This document shows, in pieces, positions 16,549 through 22,475 of a DNA stretch of 40,041 bases (position 1 is its first letter; each line of letters begins with the position of its first letter). The position numbers were made by a program, and so were the translations under genes. The notes under the pieces were generated by a model. The model was not told the origin of the DNA. It did not search any database and was given only the letters and a program-made list of their open reading frames with translations. The DNA is from Minisyncoccus sp041663305 (lineage in GTDB: Bacteria > Patescibacteriota > Minisyncoccia > Minisyncoccales > Minisyncoccaceae): NCBI GenBank assembly GCA_041663305.1, contig JBAYMT010000009.1, positions 1 through 40,041 of the forward strand, written 5' to 3'.

Positions 16549-17106
16549 CTAATTATTTTTAGTTAAAAAATAAAATATTACCGAGAGGATTGCGAGCGAC
16601 CCAACAGGTATAATAACTCGCTGAAAAGGGAACAATACTTTATTGTTATTGTTTTCCTTTATTTCTTCATGCCATTTTTCAGCCACAAAAAATATCAACG
16701 TTCCAAAAATAATTCCAAATAAGATCTTATCCATTCCAAAGATAAGATTATTCTCTATTCCCACAACTTCCAGTGAATGCAATGGCCAAATAACCAAAGC
16801 GTAAAAAGAAAGATAGGTAACAGCTTCAAGTATCTTTTTTCCTAAAGGTTTAAGTTTTTTACTTTTCTTCTTCAATAAACTTTCAATCCATACAATAGTC
16901 CATTGGCAAGCAATCAATGTAACCGCTCCTATCCAAAGACCGGTAATTGTGTCATCTATACCGTAATTCCTGGCAATAACTGTTCCCGTTACCACGGCCA
17001 CAGTACACACTGGGCAAGCTACTGCATACGCTACCTCAGAAAGAAAAATTCCAAGCAAAAAAGTTGCTCCGCCAAACAGGTTTTTAAATTTCAAAATATT
17101 ATGCAT
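16549..17106 (-). CDS. Uncharacterised membrane protein with a CPVC motif
   Basis: A 185-residue protein with about five predicted membrane helices (near 11-29, 53-75, 94-112, 123-141 and 163-182). The first helix reads like a signal sequence ending Ala-Tyr-Ala-Val-Ala and is followed at once by Cys-Pro-Val-Cys (31-34), which would lie at the outer membrane face and could be redox-active or bind metal. A basic loop (Lys-Lys-Lys-Ser-Lys-Lys) at 79-85 is probably cytoplasmic. No family is recognised. It is the first gene of a two-gene minus-strand operon. Confidence 0.8.
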   Translation of the reverse strand: MHNILKFKNLFGGATFLLGIFLSEVAYAVACPVCTVAVVTGTVIARNYGIDDTITGLWIGAVTLIACQWTIVWIESLLKKKSKKLKPLGKKILEAVTYLSFYALVIWPLHSLEVVGIENNLIFGMDKILFGIIFGTLIFFVAEKWHEEIKENNNNKVLFPFQRVIIPVGSLAILSVIFYFLTKNN

Positions 17107-17134
17107 ATCTTAAGACAATTAGAATCTTACAATA

Positions 17135-17163
17135 ATATTAGCCTAATAAGCTGTTTTTGAAAA
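17135..17163 (-). promoter_or_regulatory. Promoter of the minus-strand two-gene operon
   Basis: On the minus strand TTTTCA (17158-17163) and TAATAT (17135-17140) are 17 bases apart, and the leader to the start at 17106 is about 20 bases. Confidence 0.5.
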
Positions 17164-17237
17164 TATCTTTACAAATAAGTTTTTTAGTTTATATCATTTT
17201 GTCCCAATGAATAGGCGCAGCCCTTTAACCGCATTTA

Positions 17238-17266
17238 TTGACAAATATAGCATTATATGCGAAAAT
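17238..17266 (+). promoter_or_regulatory. Possible promoter of the RRM protein gene
   Basis: TTGACA (17238-17243) and an extended -10 TGc-GAAAAT (hexamer 17261-17266) are 17 bases apart. The leader would be about 90 bases and contains GGAGTAGG about 30 bases before the start, so it may be structured or regulatory. Confidence 0.45.
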
Positions 17267-17362
17267 CTCCATATCAAATGCAGTTACATCGCATTCGTGC
17301 TTCTCAATCGGATCTTAAAGGCGGTTGGGAGTAGGTCGGTAAAAATTTTAAAAAAGAAAAAA

Positions 17363-17635
17363 ATGGAGAAGAAATTATTCGTAGGAAATTTACCCTACTC
17401 CGTAACCAGCGAAGTTCTTAGTGAAACTTTTGCTTCTGCCGGATCAGTGGTTTCTGCTACAGTTATCATCGATAAATTTTCAAAGAGATCAAAAGGCTTT
17501 GGATTTGTTGAAATGGCTACAGAAGAAGAAGCTACTAAGGCAAAAGAAATGTTTGACCAAAGCGAGCTAGATGGAAGGAAGATTTTCGTGAGCGAAGCCA
17601 GACCTATGACAAATAGGGACGACTTCAGAAAATAG
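17363..17635 (+). CDS. Small single-RRM RNA-binding protein
   Basis: This 90-residue protein is a single RNA recognition motif. RNP2 is Lys-Leu-Phe-Val-Gly-Asn-Leu (4-10) and RNP1 is Lys-Gly-Phe-Gly-Phe-Val-Glu (about 45-51), with the conserved aromatic residues that stack on RNA. A short Arg/Asp tail follows. Similar small RRM proteins in cyanobacteria and other bacteria are cold-induced or act as RNA chaperones; which applies here is unknown. The frame is open further upstream to 17207, but the RRM begins right at the ATG at 17363 and the extension has no family resemblance, so I take 17363. It is monocistronic with its own terminator. Confidence 0.93.
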   Translation: MEKKLFVGNLPYSVTSEVLSETFASAGSVVSATVIIDKFSKRSKGFGFVEMATEEEATKAKEMFDQSELDGRKIFVSEARPMTNRDDFRK

Positions 17636-17651
17636 TCTACTAGTCTATTAA

Positions 17652-17674
17652 AAAGACCCGAAAGGGTCTTTTTT
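17652..17674 (+). terminator. Terminator with GAAA tetraloop
   Basis: AAAGACCC (17652-17659) pairs with GGGTCTTT (17664-17671) across a GAAA loop, followed by T to 17674. Confidence 0.92.
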
Positions 17675-17760
17675 GCTTCAAAAAAATCATTGGAATACTT
17701 GAATGGTTTTTTTAATTTTCTCTTTTGTGGTACAATAAATCAAATTATCATCTCAAAAAT

Positions 17761-18531
17761 ATGTCAAATTACTACAAAAAATCATCAAATATATTTGATC
17801 CAAATTCAAAAATGCCTTTCAAATTAAGCCGTTCAAAGATTGACCTTTTTATGGACTGTCCGCAATGCTTCTATTTGGATCGCAGGCTTGGAGTTGGCCG
17901 CCCGCCAGGTTTTCCTTTTAATCTTAACAGCGCTGTCGATACTTTACTCAAAAAAGAGTTCGATCTTTATCGTGAAAAACAAGCTGCCCATCCATTTATT
18001 GAGGAATTTGATATCGATGCCATTCCTTTTGATCATCCAAAACTCAATATTTGGCGTGAAAACTTTAAAGGAATCGAGCACCTACATGAAAAAACAAATC
18101 TTTTGATTACAGGAGCAGTAGATGATTTATGGATAAATCCCGACGAAGAATTGATTGTCGTTGATTATAAATCAACGTCTAAAACGTCAGAAATCACTCT
18201 TGATGCTGATTGGCAAATCAGCTACAAGAGACAGATGGAGGTATATCAGTGGCTCTTCAGGCAAAATGGTTTCAAGGTATCAAATACCGGCTATTTTGTT
18301 TATTGTAACGGCGATACAGGCTTGCCTCAATTTGATAAAAAACTGGAATTCATAATAAAAGTTATTCCATACGCTGGAGATACCAGCTGGATCGATTCAA
18401 CTCTTCCCAAAATAAAAGATTGCTTAATGAGCAGTGAGATACCGGAAATGAACCCCGACTGTGATTATTGCAATTACCGCAAAAACGCTGTTATCGCAAA
18501 AATAAAACACGAAAAAGAAGCAAAAAAGTAA
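17761..18531 (+). CDS. PD-(D/E)XK (RecB/Cas4-like) nuclease family protein
   Basis: The 256-residue protein has the core of a RecB-type nuclease. There is an N-terminal Ser-x-Ser-Lys-Ile-Asp-Leu-Phe segment with Cys33-x2-Cys36, then Gly-Ala-Val-Asp-Asp-Leu-Trp (118-124), Val-Val-Asp-Tyr-Lys-Ser-Thr (133-139, the D-x-K catalytic pair), and Gln-Met-Glu-Val-Tyr-Gln-Trp-Leu (158-165). Near the end is Cys234-x2-Cys237. Two N-terminal and two C-terminal cysteines could hold a metal or Fe-S cluster, as in Cas4 and AddB, but their arrangement is not the classical one-plus-three. It lies 1 base before xseA, so a role in DNA end processing is likely. No CRISPR array or cas gene is nearby. The ATG at 17761 is chosen over an upstream TTG at 17725; TGg-TACAAT at 17728-17736 is a likely extended -10. 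Confidence 0.85.
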   Translation: MSNYYKKSSNIFDPNSKMPFKLSRSKIDLFMDCPQCFYLDRRLGVGRPPGFPFNLNSAVDTLLKKEFDLYREKQAAHPFIEEFDIDAIPFDHPKLNIWRENFKGIEHLHEKTNLLITGAVDDLWINPDEELIVVDYKSTSKTSEITLDADWQISYKRQMEVYQWLFRQNGFKVSNTGYFVYCNGDTGLPQFDKKLEFIIKVIPYAGDTSWIDSTLPKIKDCLMSSEIPEMNPDCDYCNYRKNAVIAKIKHEKEAKK

Positions 18532-18532
18532 A

Positions 18533-19741
18533 ATGGCATCCTTCACCAGAGAATATCTTAAAAACAATATATTTACCGTTTCGGCATATATCACTATCTT
18601 AAATGGGATCCTTAATTTATGCGAAGCAAAAATCAAGGGAGAAGTCGGAGAAGTAAAAAAAAGTAGCGCTGGCCATGTTTATTTTTCTCTCAAAGACAAA
18701 AAGGACAATAGCGTCCTGTCTTGTGTTATTTGGAATTACGACTACAGGATCTGCGGAATAGAATTGGAAGATGGACTGGAAATAATAGCTTCGGGAATAC
18801 CCGATATATATCCCCAAAACGGGAGGATATCTTTCAAGGTAAAGACTATTGAGCTTGTCGGCGAAGGAGAACTCAAAAAAGCATATGATAAATTAAAGAA
18901 AAAACTGGAAGACGAAGGTATATTTAATGAAGAAAGAAAAAGGGACATACCATTTTTCCCGCAAAAAATAGGAATAATAACCTCAAGATACGGAGCAGTC
19001 ATTAATGATTTTTTAAGCAATATCGGTCATTACGGATTTGAGATAAAAATGATAGACTCGCGGGTAGAGGGGCAAGAAGCTGTAAAAGACCTTTTATCTG
19101 CCATAAAAACAATGGCAAAACAAAATCTTGACGTTCTAGTAATTATGAGGGGTGGGGGATCGCTCGAGTCATTTATGGCTTTCAACAACGAAGTATTAAT
19201 AAGAGAAATCATCAGATTTCCTGCACCGATTATTGCCGCCTTGGGACACGACAAAGACATCCCTCTTTTGTCCTTAGCGGCCGATAAAATGGTCTCAACC
19301 CCCACCGCTGCAGCAATGCTCCTTAATGCAAACTGGGAGAGGGCCGAGTCAAAATTATCCGAACAGCAGACATATCTGCTAAACTATTTTGAAAACATCA
19401 TAATCAAGAAAAACACAAGCCTAAATACATCTTTTTTCAAGATAAGCAATTATTTTCACGAATCAATCAACAGCTACGAAAAAAAAGAACTAGGCACTAT
19501 CAATACGATAATGAATTTGATCGAAAATCGGTTTCAGCATTTTAAAAAAGAACTGGACTTAGGAAACAGGATTATTGCGCAAAATGACCCAAAAAGAAAT
19601 CTCAAACTGGGATATTGTATTCCAAGAATAGGAAATAAAATAGTAAGAACCGTAAAAAATATTAAAAAAGGAGATTCTTGCGAAATTGAATACTGCGATG
19701 GAAAAGCGTTATCGGAAATCCAAAAAATCACCAAAACTTAA
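18533..19741 (+). CDS. xseA: Exodeoxyribonuclease VII large subunit
   Basis: Catalytic subunit of exonuclease VII, which degrades single-stranded DNA from both ends. Residues about 10-105 form the OB-fold (Val-Ser-Ala-Tyr-Ile ... Gly-Glu-Val, Gly-His-Val-Tyr-Phe-Ser-Leu-Lys-Asp). The catalytic core shows Ile-Gly-Ile-Ile-Thr-Ser-Arg-Tyr-Gly-Ala (about 147-156), Arg-Gly-Gly-Gly-Ser-Leu-Glu (about 204-210), Ala-Leu-Gly-His-Asp-Lys-Asp and the Pro-Thr-Ala-Ala-Ala segment. A helical region and a short C-terminal domain follow. The length of 402 is near the family norm. The nuclease-like gene ends 1 base upstream. The small subunit gene xseB follows after a 154-base repeat-bearing gap instead of overlapping as in most bacteria. 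Confidence 0.95.
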   Translation: MASFTREYLKNNIFTVSAYITILNGILNLCEAKIKGEVGEVKKSSAGHVYFSLKDKKDNSVLSCVIWNYDYRICGIELEDGLEIIASGIPDIYPQNGRISFKVKTIELVGEGELKKAYDKLKKKLEDEGIFNEERKRDIPFFPQKIGIITSRYGAVINDFLSNIGHYGFEIKMIDSRVEGQEAVKDLLSAIKTMAKQNLDVLVIMRGGGSLESFMAFNNEVLIREIIRFPAPIIAALGHDKDIPLLSLAADKMVSTPTAAAMLLNANWERAESKLSEQQTYLLNYFENIIIKKNTSLNTSFFKISNYFHESINSYEKKELGTINTIMNLIENRFQHFKKELDLGNRIIAQNDPKRNLKLGYCIPRIGNKIVRTVKNIKKGDSCEIEYCDGKALSEIQKITKT

Positions 19742-19776
19742 CCCCCCCCTGTTCAGATGGACTAGAATTAAATGCT

Positions 19777-19889
19777 TGTCATTGCGATTCGCCTTTGGCG
19801 GAGAAGCAATCCATTAAAAGATGTTCCAGTTTGCTTTAGCAAGTTACCAAGCCCCAATTACTAGTTTACGAATTACTAACTCCTAATTA
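19777..19889 (+). repeat. Modular intergenic repeat between xseA and xseB
   Basis: It contains the module TGTCATTGCGATTCGCC... GGCGGAGAAGCAATCC (imperfect palindrome, 19777-19812), an AGTTTGC/GCAAGTT hairpin (about 19829-19844), and the tail CCCCAATTACTAGTTTACGA and on, ending close to the xseB start. The element interrupts what is normally a tight operon. Confidence 0.7.
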
Positions 19890-19895
19890 ATTATC

Positions 19896-20099
19896 ATGAA
19901 ACAACAAAAAAATCTAAACCAAAATTTGAAAAACATATCAAAAATAGTTGAATGGTTCGAAACTCAAGAAGATTTGGATATTGAAGAGGGCCTTAAAAAA
20001 GCCAAAGAAGCCACCGAACTTATCAAAGAAACCAAAGAAATGCTTAAAAAAGCGCAAAACGATTTTGAGGAAATAAAAAAAGAGCTGGAAAAAGAATAA
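19896..20099 (+). CDS. xseB: Exodeoxyribonuclease VII small subunit
   Basis: A 67-residue, wholly helical, acidic/basic protein that fits the XseB pattern: Ile-Val-Glu-Trp-Phe-Glu (residues 16-21), Asp-Leu-Asp-Ile-Glu-Glu-Gly-Leu (26-33), then Lys-Ala-x-Glu, Leu-Ile-Lys and a final long coiled-coil helix. XseB subunits coat the coiled coil of XseA in the active complex. Its position immediately after xseA on the same strand supports the call. The ATG directly follows a repeat tail, and no separate promoter is obvious. Confidence 0.85.
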   Translation: MKQQKNLNQNLKNISKIVEWFETQEDLDIEEGLKKAKEATELIKETKEMLKKAQNDFEEIKKELEKE

Positions 20100-20100
20100 A

Positions 20101-20124
20101 AAACAAGCTAAGACTTGTTTTTTT
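20101..20124 (+). terminator. Terminator after xseB
   Basis: AAACAAG (20101-20107) pairs with CTTGTTT (20114-20120) across a 6-base loop. The T-run reaches 20124, and the stem begins 1 base after the stop codon. Confidence 0.88.
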
Positions 20125-20143
20125 ATTTGAGTAGGATTATATT
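20115..20143 (+). promoter_or_regulatory. Promoter of the duplicated zinc/HNH-like gene
   Basis: TTGTTT (20115-20120) and TATATT (20138-20143) are 17 bases apart. The -35 box lies within the 3' arm of the preceding terminator. The predicted start of transcription is only about ten bases before the ATG at 20161. Confidence 0.5.
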
Positions 20144-20160
20144 GGAGTTGGTTCATTACA

Positions 20161-20859
20161 ATGAACAAGAAAAAGAGAAATCAGCAGTCTTTATGTGTGC
20201 AAGCACAAGTAATTCCGAGACCCAAGCTATGTCCAGTCTGTGGAAGGACGAAAAATCTTCATCCTCACCATACCAAAAAGGAAATCGTTTTTGGTAAAAA
20301 TCCAAGCATTGTGCTTATCTGTGATGATTGTCGTCACAAAATACAGTGCAGTGTCAGATTAATGGAGGGATACATTCTTCGGAACTTCGCTCCTGTATAT
20401 CAGAAGATTTGGGAATACTACACTCAAAATAGGCACCTGACTGGAACAGAAATTACTGGATATATTGAGCAGTGTTTTATAGAGATTGATTCAATCGTCT
20501 GCGAATATATATCGATTGTAGATAACCCAAAGAATAATGACAGAGGTGTCGAAGGAATATGTTTACGCTGCGGACATTTTAAAGAACTGGCCAGGCACCA
20601 CCCGTTTAAAAGGGCGGTCTTTGGGGAAAATGATGTGGTCTATTACATCTGTAAAGAATGTCACACAATTCTTGAAAGATCTGTGACGCATTTTGAAGCA
20701 ACAGTGCTTCGAAAGTTCTCAAGATGCTACGCACAAGCATGGAGAGAATTTGCAAGTGAAGGCTTCATTGATAAAGACCGCATCGAGTGGTTAGTTCAAA
20801 GGGAGTTTTTAAGTATAAAAGCGAAAAGACGGTATTATAATTGTAAAATAAAAAAGTAG
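20161..20859 (+). CDS. Protein of two tandem zinc-binding HNH-like modules
   Basis: The 232-residue protein is an exact-period tandem duplication. Module 1 has Cys24, Cys27, His36-His37, Cys54, Cys57 and His59. Module 2 has Cys134, Cys137, His146-His147, Cys164, Cys167 and His168. Nearly every landmark is offset by 110 residues, and the gap between the two Cys pairs is the same in both. Each module is followed by a related helical segment (Leu-Arg-Asn-Phe at 73-76, Leu-Arg-Lys-Phe at 183-186). The pattern CxxCG...HH...FG...CxxC(H) is that of HNH/treble-clef zinc folds. The spacing resembles HNH endonucleases, but I cannot assign catalytic residues with certainty. A DNA- or RNA-binding or nicking role is possible. 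It has its own promoter and terminator. No toxin, transposase or phage gene is adjacent. Confidence 0.85.
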   Translation: MNKKKRNQQSLCVQAQVIPRPKLCPVCGRTKNLHPHHTKKEIVFGKNPSIVLICDDCRHKIQCSVRLMEGYILRNFAPVYQKIWEYYTQNRHLTGTEITGYIEQCFIEIDSIVCEYISIVDNPKNNDRGVEGICLRCGHFKELARHHPFKRAVFGENDVVYYICKECHTILERSVTHFEATVLRKFSRCYAQAWREFASEGFIDKDRIEWLVQREFLSIKAKRRYYNCKIKK

Positions 20860-20890
20860 AGGCTTCCGAGCCCAAAAACGCAACAAAAAC

Positions 20891-20913
20891 AGCAACGACG
20901 TTGCTATTTTTTT
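20891..20913 (+). terminator. Terminator after the zinc/HNH-like gene
   Basis: AGCAAC (20891-20896) pairs with GTTGCT (20900-20905), followed by A and seven T. A partial echo of its 3' arm, CGTTGCTATTTT, recurs at about 20926-20937. Confidence 0.7.
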
Positions 20914-20927
20914 ATCTATAAAACACG

Positions 20928-20956
20928 TTGCTATTTTGTTTGCTAAATAGTATAAT
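20928..20956 (+). promoter_or_regulatory. Promoter of the thioredoxin gene
   Basis: TTGCTA (20928-20933) and a perfect TATAAT (20951-20956) are 17 bases apart, about 25 bases of leader before the ATG. Confidence 0.7.
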
Positions 20957-20985
20957 CTAAACAATTAATATAAATATTTTCTAAA

Positions 20986-21300
20986 ATGAAATCAATAAAC
21001 GATCAGGAATTTGAAGAAACAGTTCAAAAAAGCGCAAAACCAGTAATAATAGATTTTTATACTACTTGGTGTCCGCCCTGTAAAATGCTGTCTCCAATAA
21101 TAGACAGGATTTCAGAAGAATACAAAGAAAAGATAGAATTTGTTAAAATGGATTTGGATCAATGTCCCAATACCGGTAATGCCTTTGGAGTAGACAGGAT
21201 TCCAACTGTTATTTTTATGTCAAATGGAAAAGCAAAATCGTCTTTTGTCGGTTTTAAAGAGGAAGACGATATTAAAAAATGGATTAAAGAAAATCTATAG
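20986..21300 (+). CDS. trxA: Thioredoxin
   Basis: Classic thioredoxin fold of 104 residues. The active site is Trp28-Cys29-Pro30-Pro31-Cys32-Lys33, i.e. WCPPC instead of the common WCGPC. The buried Asp23 (Ile-Ile-Asp-Phe-Tyr) and the cis-proline Pro73 (Arg-Ile-Pro-Thr) are present, as is the C-terminal Gly (Val-Gly-Phe). An extra Cys60 lies in the helix-2/strand-3 region. It reduces disulfides in the cytoplasm. The next gene encodes a ferredoxin:thioredoxin-reductase-type catalytic subunit, which suggests that its electrons come from an iron-sulfur protein and not from an NADPH-dependent TrxB. Confidence 0.95.
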   Translation: MKSINDQEFEETVQKSAKPVIIDFYTTWCPPCKMLSPIIDRISEEYKEKIEFVKMDLDQCPNTGNAFGVDRIPTVIFMSNGKAKSSFVGFKEEDDIKKWIKENL

Positions 21301-21329
21301 CAATAAAGCTTCCCAAGAGAAAACTAAAA

Positions 21330-21424
21330 TACCTTTAAGTTTACGAAGTAAACTTCAGTGTACTAATTGCTAATTATTTTATCCTCCGAAGCCTTGGCGA
21401 AGGGGGACAAATTACTAGTTATTA
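21330..21424 (+). repeat. Modular intergenic repeat between trxA and the FTR-like gene
   Basis: It contains an ACCTTTAAGTTTACGAAGTA/AACTT hairpin (21331-21355), GTGTACTAATTGCTAATTAT, a TCCTCCGAAGCC...GGCGAAGGGGGA imperfect inverted repeat (21382-21407), and a short final AATTACTAGTT. The start codon of the next gene follows within about 15 bases. Confidence 0.65.
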
Positions 21425-21437
21425 TTTTTAACAAAAT

Positions 21438-21704
21438 ATGGAAACCCCAGAAGAATTAAAAAACAAATACAAATTATATGCGCAGGAAAAAGGAATATCC
21501 CTTAATTCCAACGAAAAAATAGTAGATGCGATAATCGGAGGCCTTTTGAACAACGAACAGAGGCACGGAGAAAAATATTGTCCTTGCCGGAAAGTCACAG
21601 GAAACGCCGAAGAAGACAAAAAAATTATCTGCCCCTGCATTTACCATATGGATGAAATATCTTCAATGGGACACTGTCACTGTAATTTATTTGTTAAAAA
21701 ATAA
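21438..21704 (+). CDS. Ferredoxin:thioredoxin reductase catalytic-subunit homologue
   Basis: Small (88 residues) and carrying the full cysteine set of FTR catalytic subunits: Cys48-Pro-Cys50-Arg, Cys65-Pro-Cys67, and Cys80-His-Cys82. In the characterised enzymes four of these bind a [4Fe-4S] cluster next to the redox-active disulfide that reduces thioredoxin. The spacing between the groups (14 and 12 residues) is a little different from the plant/cyanobacterial enzyme (16 and 8). The N-terminal helix starting Pro-Glu-Glu-Leu is family-like. No variable subunit gene is seen, as in archaeal and other stand-alone FTR-like proteins. Placement right after trxA strongly supports a thioredoxin-reducing role; the electron donor is unknown. 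Confidence 0.9.
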   Translation: METPEELKNKYKLYAQEKGISLNSNEKIVDAIIGGLLNNEQRHGEKYCPCRKVTGNAEEDKKIICPCIYHMDEISSMGHCHCNLFVKK

Positions 21705-21718
21705 AAACCAAAATTAAA

Positions 21719-21745
21719 AAGAGGCGCAAACCTCTTCCTTTTTTT
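21719..21745 (+). terminator. Terminator after the FTR-like gene
   Basis: AAGAGG (21719-21724) pairs with CCTCTT (21731-21736) across CGCAAA, followed by CC and seven T. Confidence 0.85.
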
Positions 21746-21765
21746 ATTTTTCCAACATAATCTCC

Positions 21766-21892
21766 GTTTTTAAATTTGCTGAGGTATTTGTTTTTCTTAA
21801 GCTTGCGAGGACGACTGGTCCGAGCACCAGGTGTTTTTTAGTAAAAAAACACCGACTTAATAAAAACAAATATCGAACAAGAATTTAAAAAC
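21766..21892. repeat. 127-bp near-palindromic element downstream of efp
   Basis: The outer arms 21766-21776 and 21882-21892 are an 11-base perfect inverted repeat (GTTTTTAAATT / AATTTAAAAAC). Inner arms 21784-21801 and 21856-21873 pair over 18 bases with one mismatch and one G-T pair. The centre has a further hairpin, GGTGTTTTTT (21830-21839) with AAAAAACACC (21844-21853), and a competing CTGGT/ACCAG stem. The centre hairpin could work as a bidirectional terminator for efp, but the long nested arms exceed what a terminator needs. The element looks like a miniature inverted-repeat element or a structured RNA. Confidence 0.7.
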
Positions 21893-22459
21893 TTAATCAA
21901 CCACTCTTTTTACATATTCACCGCTTTCGGTGTTTATTTCAATTATGTCGCCATCCTCCACAAACAAAGGAACATTTATAGGAAGTCCTGTTTCAACCTT
22001 TACAACCTTTGTGCCGCTAGAGGCCCTGTCTCCCTTGACTCCAGGAGAAACTTCAACTACTTTCAATTTAACCTTTATCGGAATCATTACATTTATAACC
22101 TCGTCATCAAAGAGAATTGTTGTCACGATTTCTCCTTCCTTCAGATATTTGTATCCGTCTCCGATCTTATCAATTCCTATTTCAAATCTTTTCGATGGAT
22201 TGTCCAGCTCAGTAAAAACACACTTGTCTTTACTGGCATAAACAAATTTTGCATCCATCTTATCTACATCGGCATCTTCAAACGAGTCGCGTGGTTGCGC
22301 CGATTTTGATATTACCGCCCCAGTCGCCAAATTTTTTAATTTCATCTGCAAATAAGAATGTCCTCTTCCTTTAAAAGTGCTTTCTGCTTCAATTATTTCG
22401 TAAGGTTGTTCATTGATTACGATTATTTTTCCCTTTACTAATTCTGAATATGATGCCAT
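21893..22459 (-). CDS. efp: Translation elongation factor P
   Basis: EF-P helps ribosomes through polyproline stretches. All three domains are present in 188 residues: the KOW-like domain I (1-63, Ser-Glu-Leu-Val-Lys-Gly-Lys start), OB domain II (about 70-125) and OB domain III with the C-terminal signature Gly-Asp-Ile-Ile-Glu-Ile-Asn-Thr-Glu-Ser-Gly-Glu-Tyr. The loop that reaches the peptidyl centre reads Phe-Lys30-Gly-Arg32-Gly-His, so the tip residue appears to be arginine where E. coli has the lysine that is beta-lysylated. It shares a minus-strand operon with the preceding gene (16 bases apart) and ends at a near-palindromic element. Confidence 0.96.
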   Translation of the reverse strand: MASYSELVKGKIIVINEQPYEIIEAESTFKGRGHSYLQMKLKNLATGAVISKSAQPRDSFEDADVDKMDAKFVYASKDKCVFTELDNPSKRFEIGIDKIGDGYKYLKEGEIVTTILFDDEVINVMIPIKVKLKVVEVSPGVKGDRASSGTKVVKVETGLPINVPLFVEDGDIIEINTESGEYVKRVVD

Positions 22460-22475
22460 TTTCTGTTAATTTAAA

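Noticed and set aside
17207..17362. Upstream extension of the RRM protein frame
   Set aside because: The extension has no RRM-like sequence and spans the probable promoter. The domain starts exactly at the ATG at 17363.
17267..17362. Riboswitch or cold-shock thermosensor in the RRM leader
   Set aside because: The leader is about 90 bases and has some complementarity, but I see no pattern of a known riboswitch and no clear alternative pairing with the start region.
17761..18531. Cas4 as part of a CRISPR system
   Set aside because: The nuclease resembles Cas4/RecB in motifs, but no array, cas1 or cas2 lies in the window. Its operon partner is xseA.
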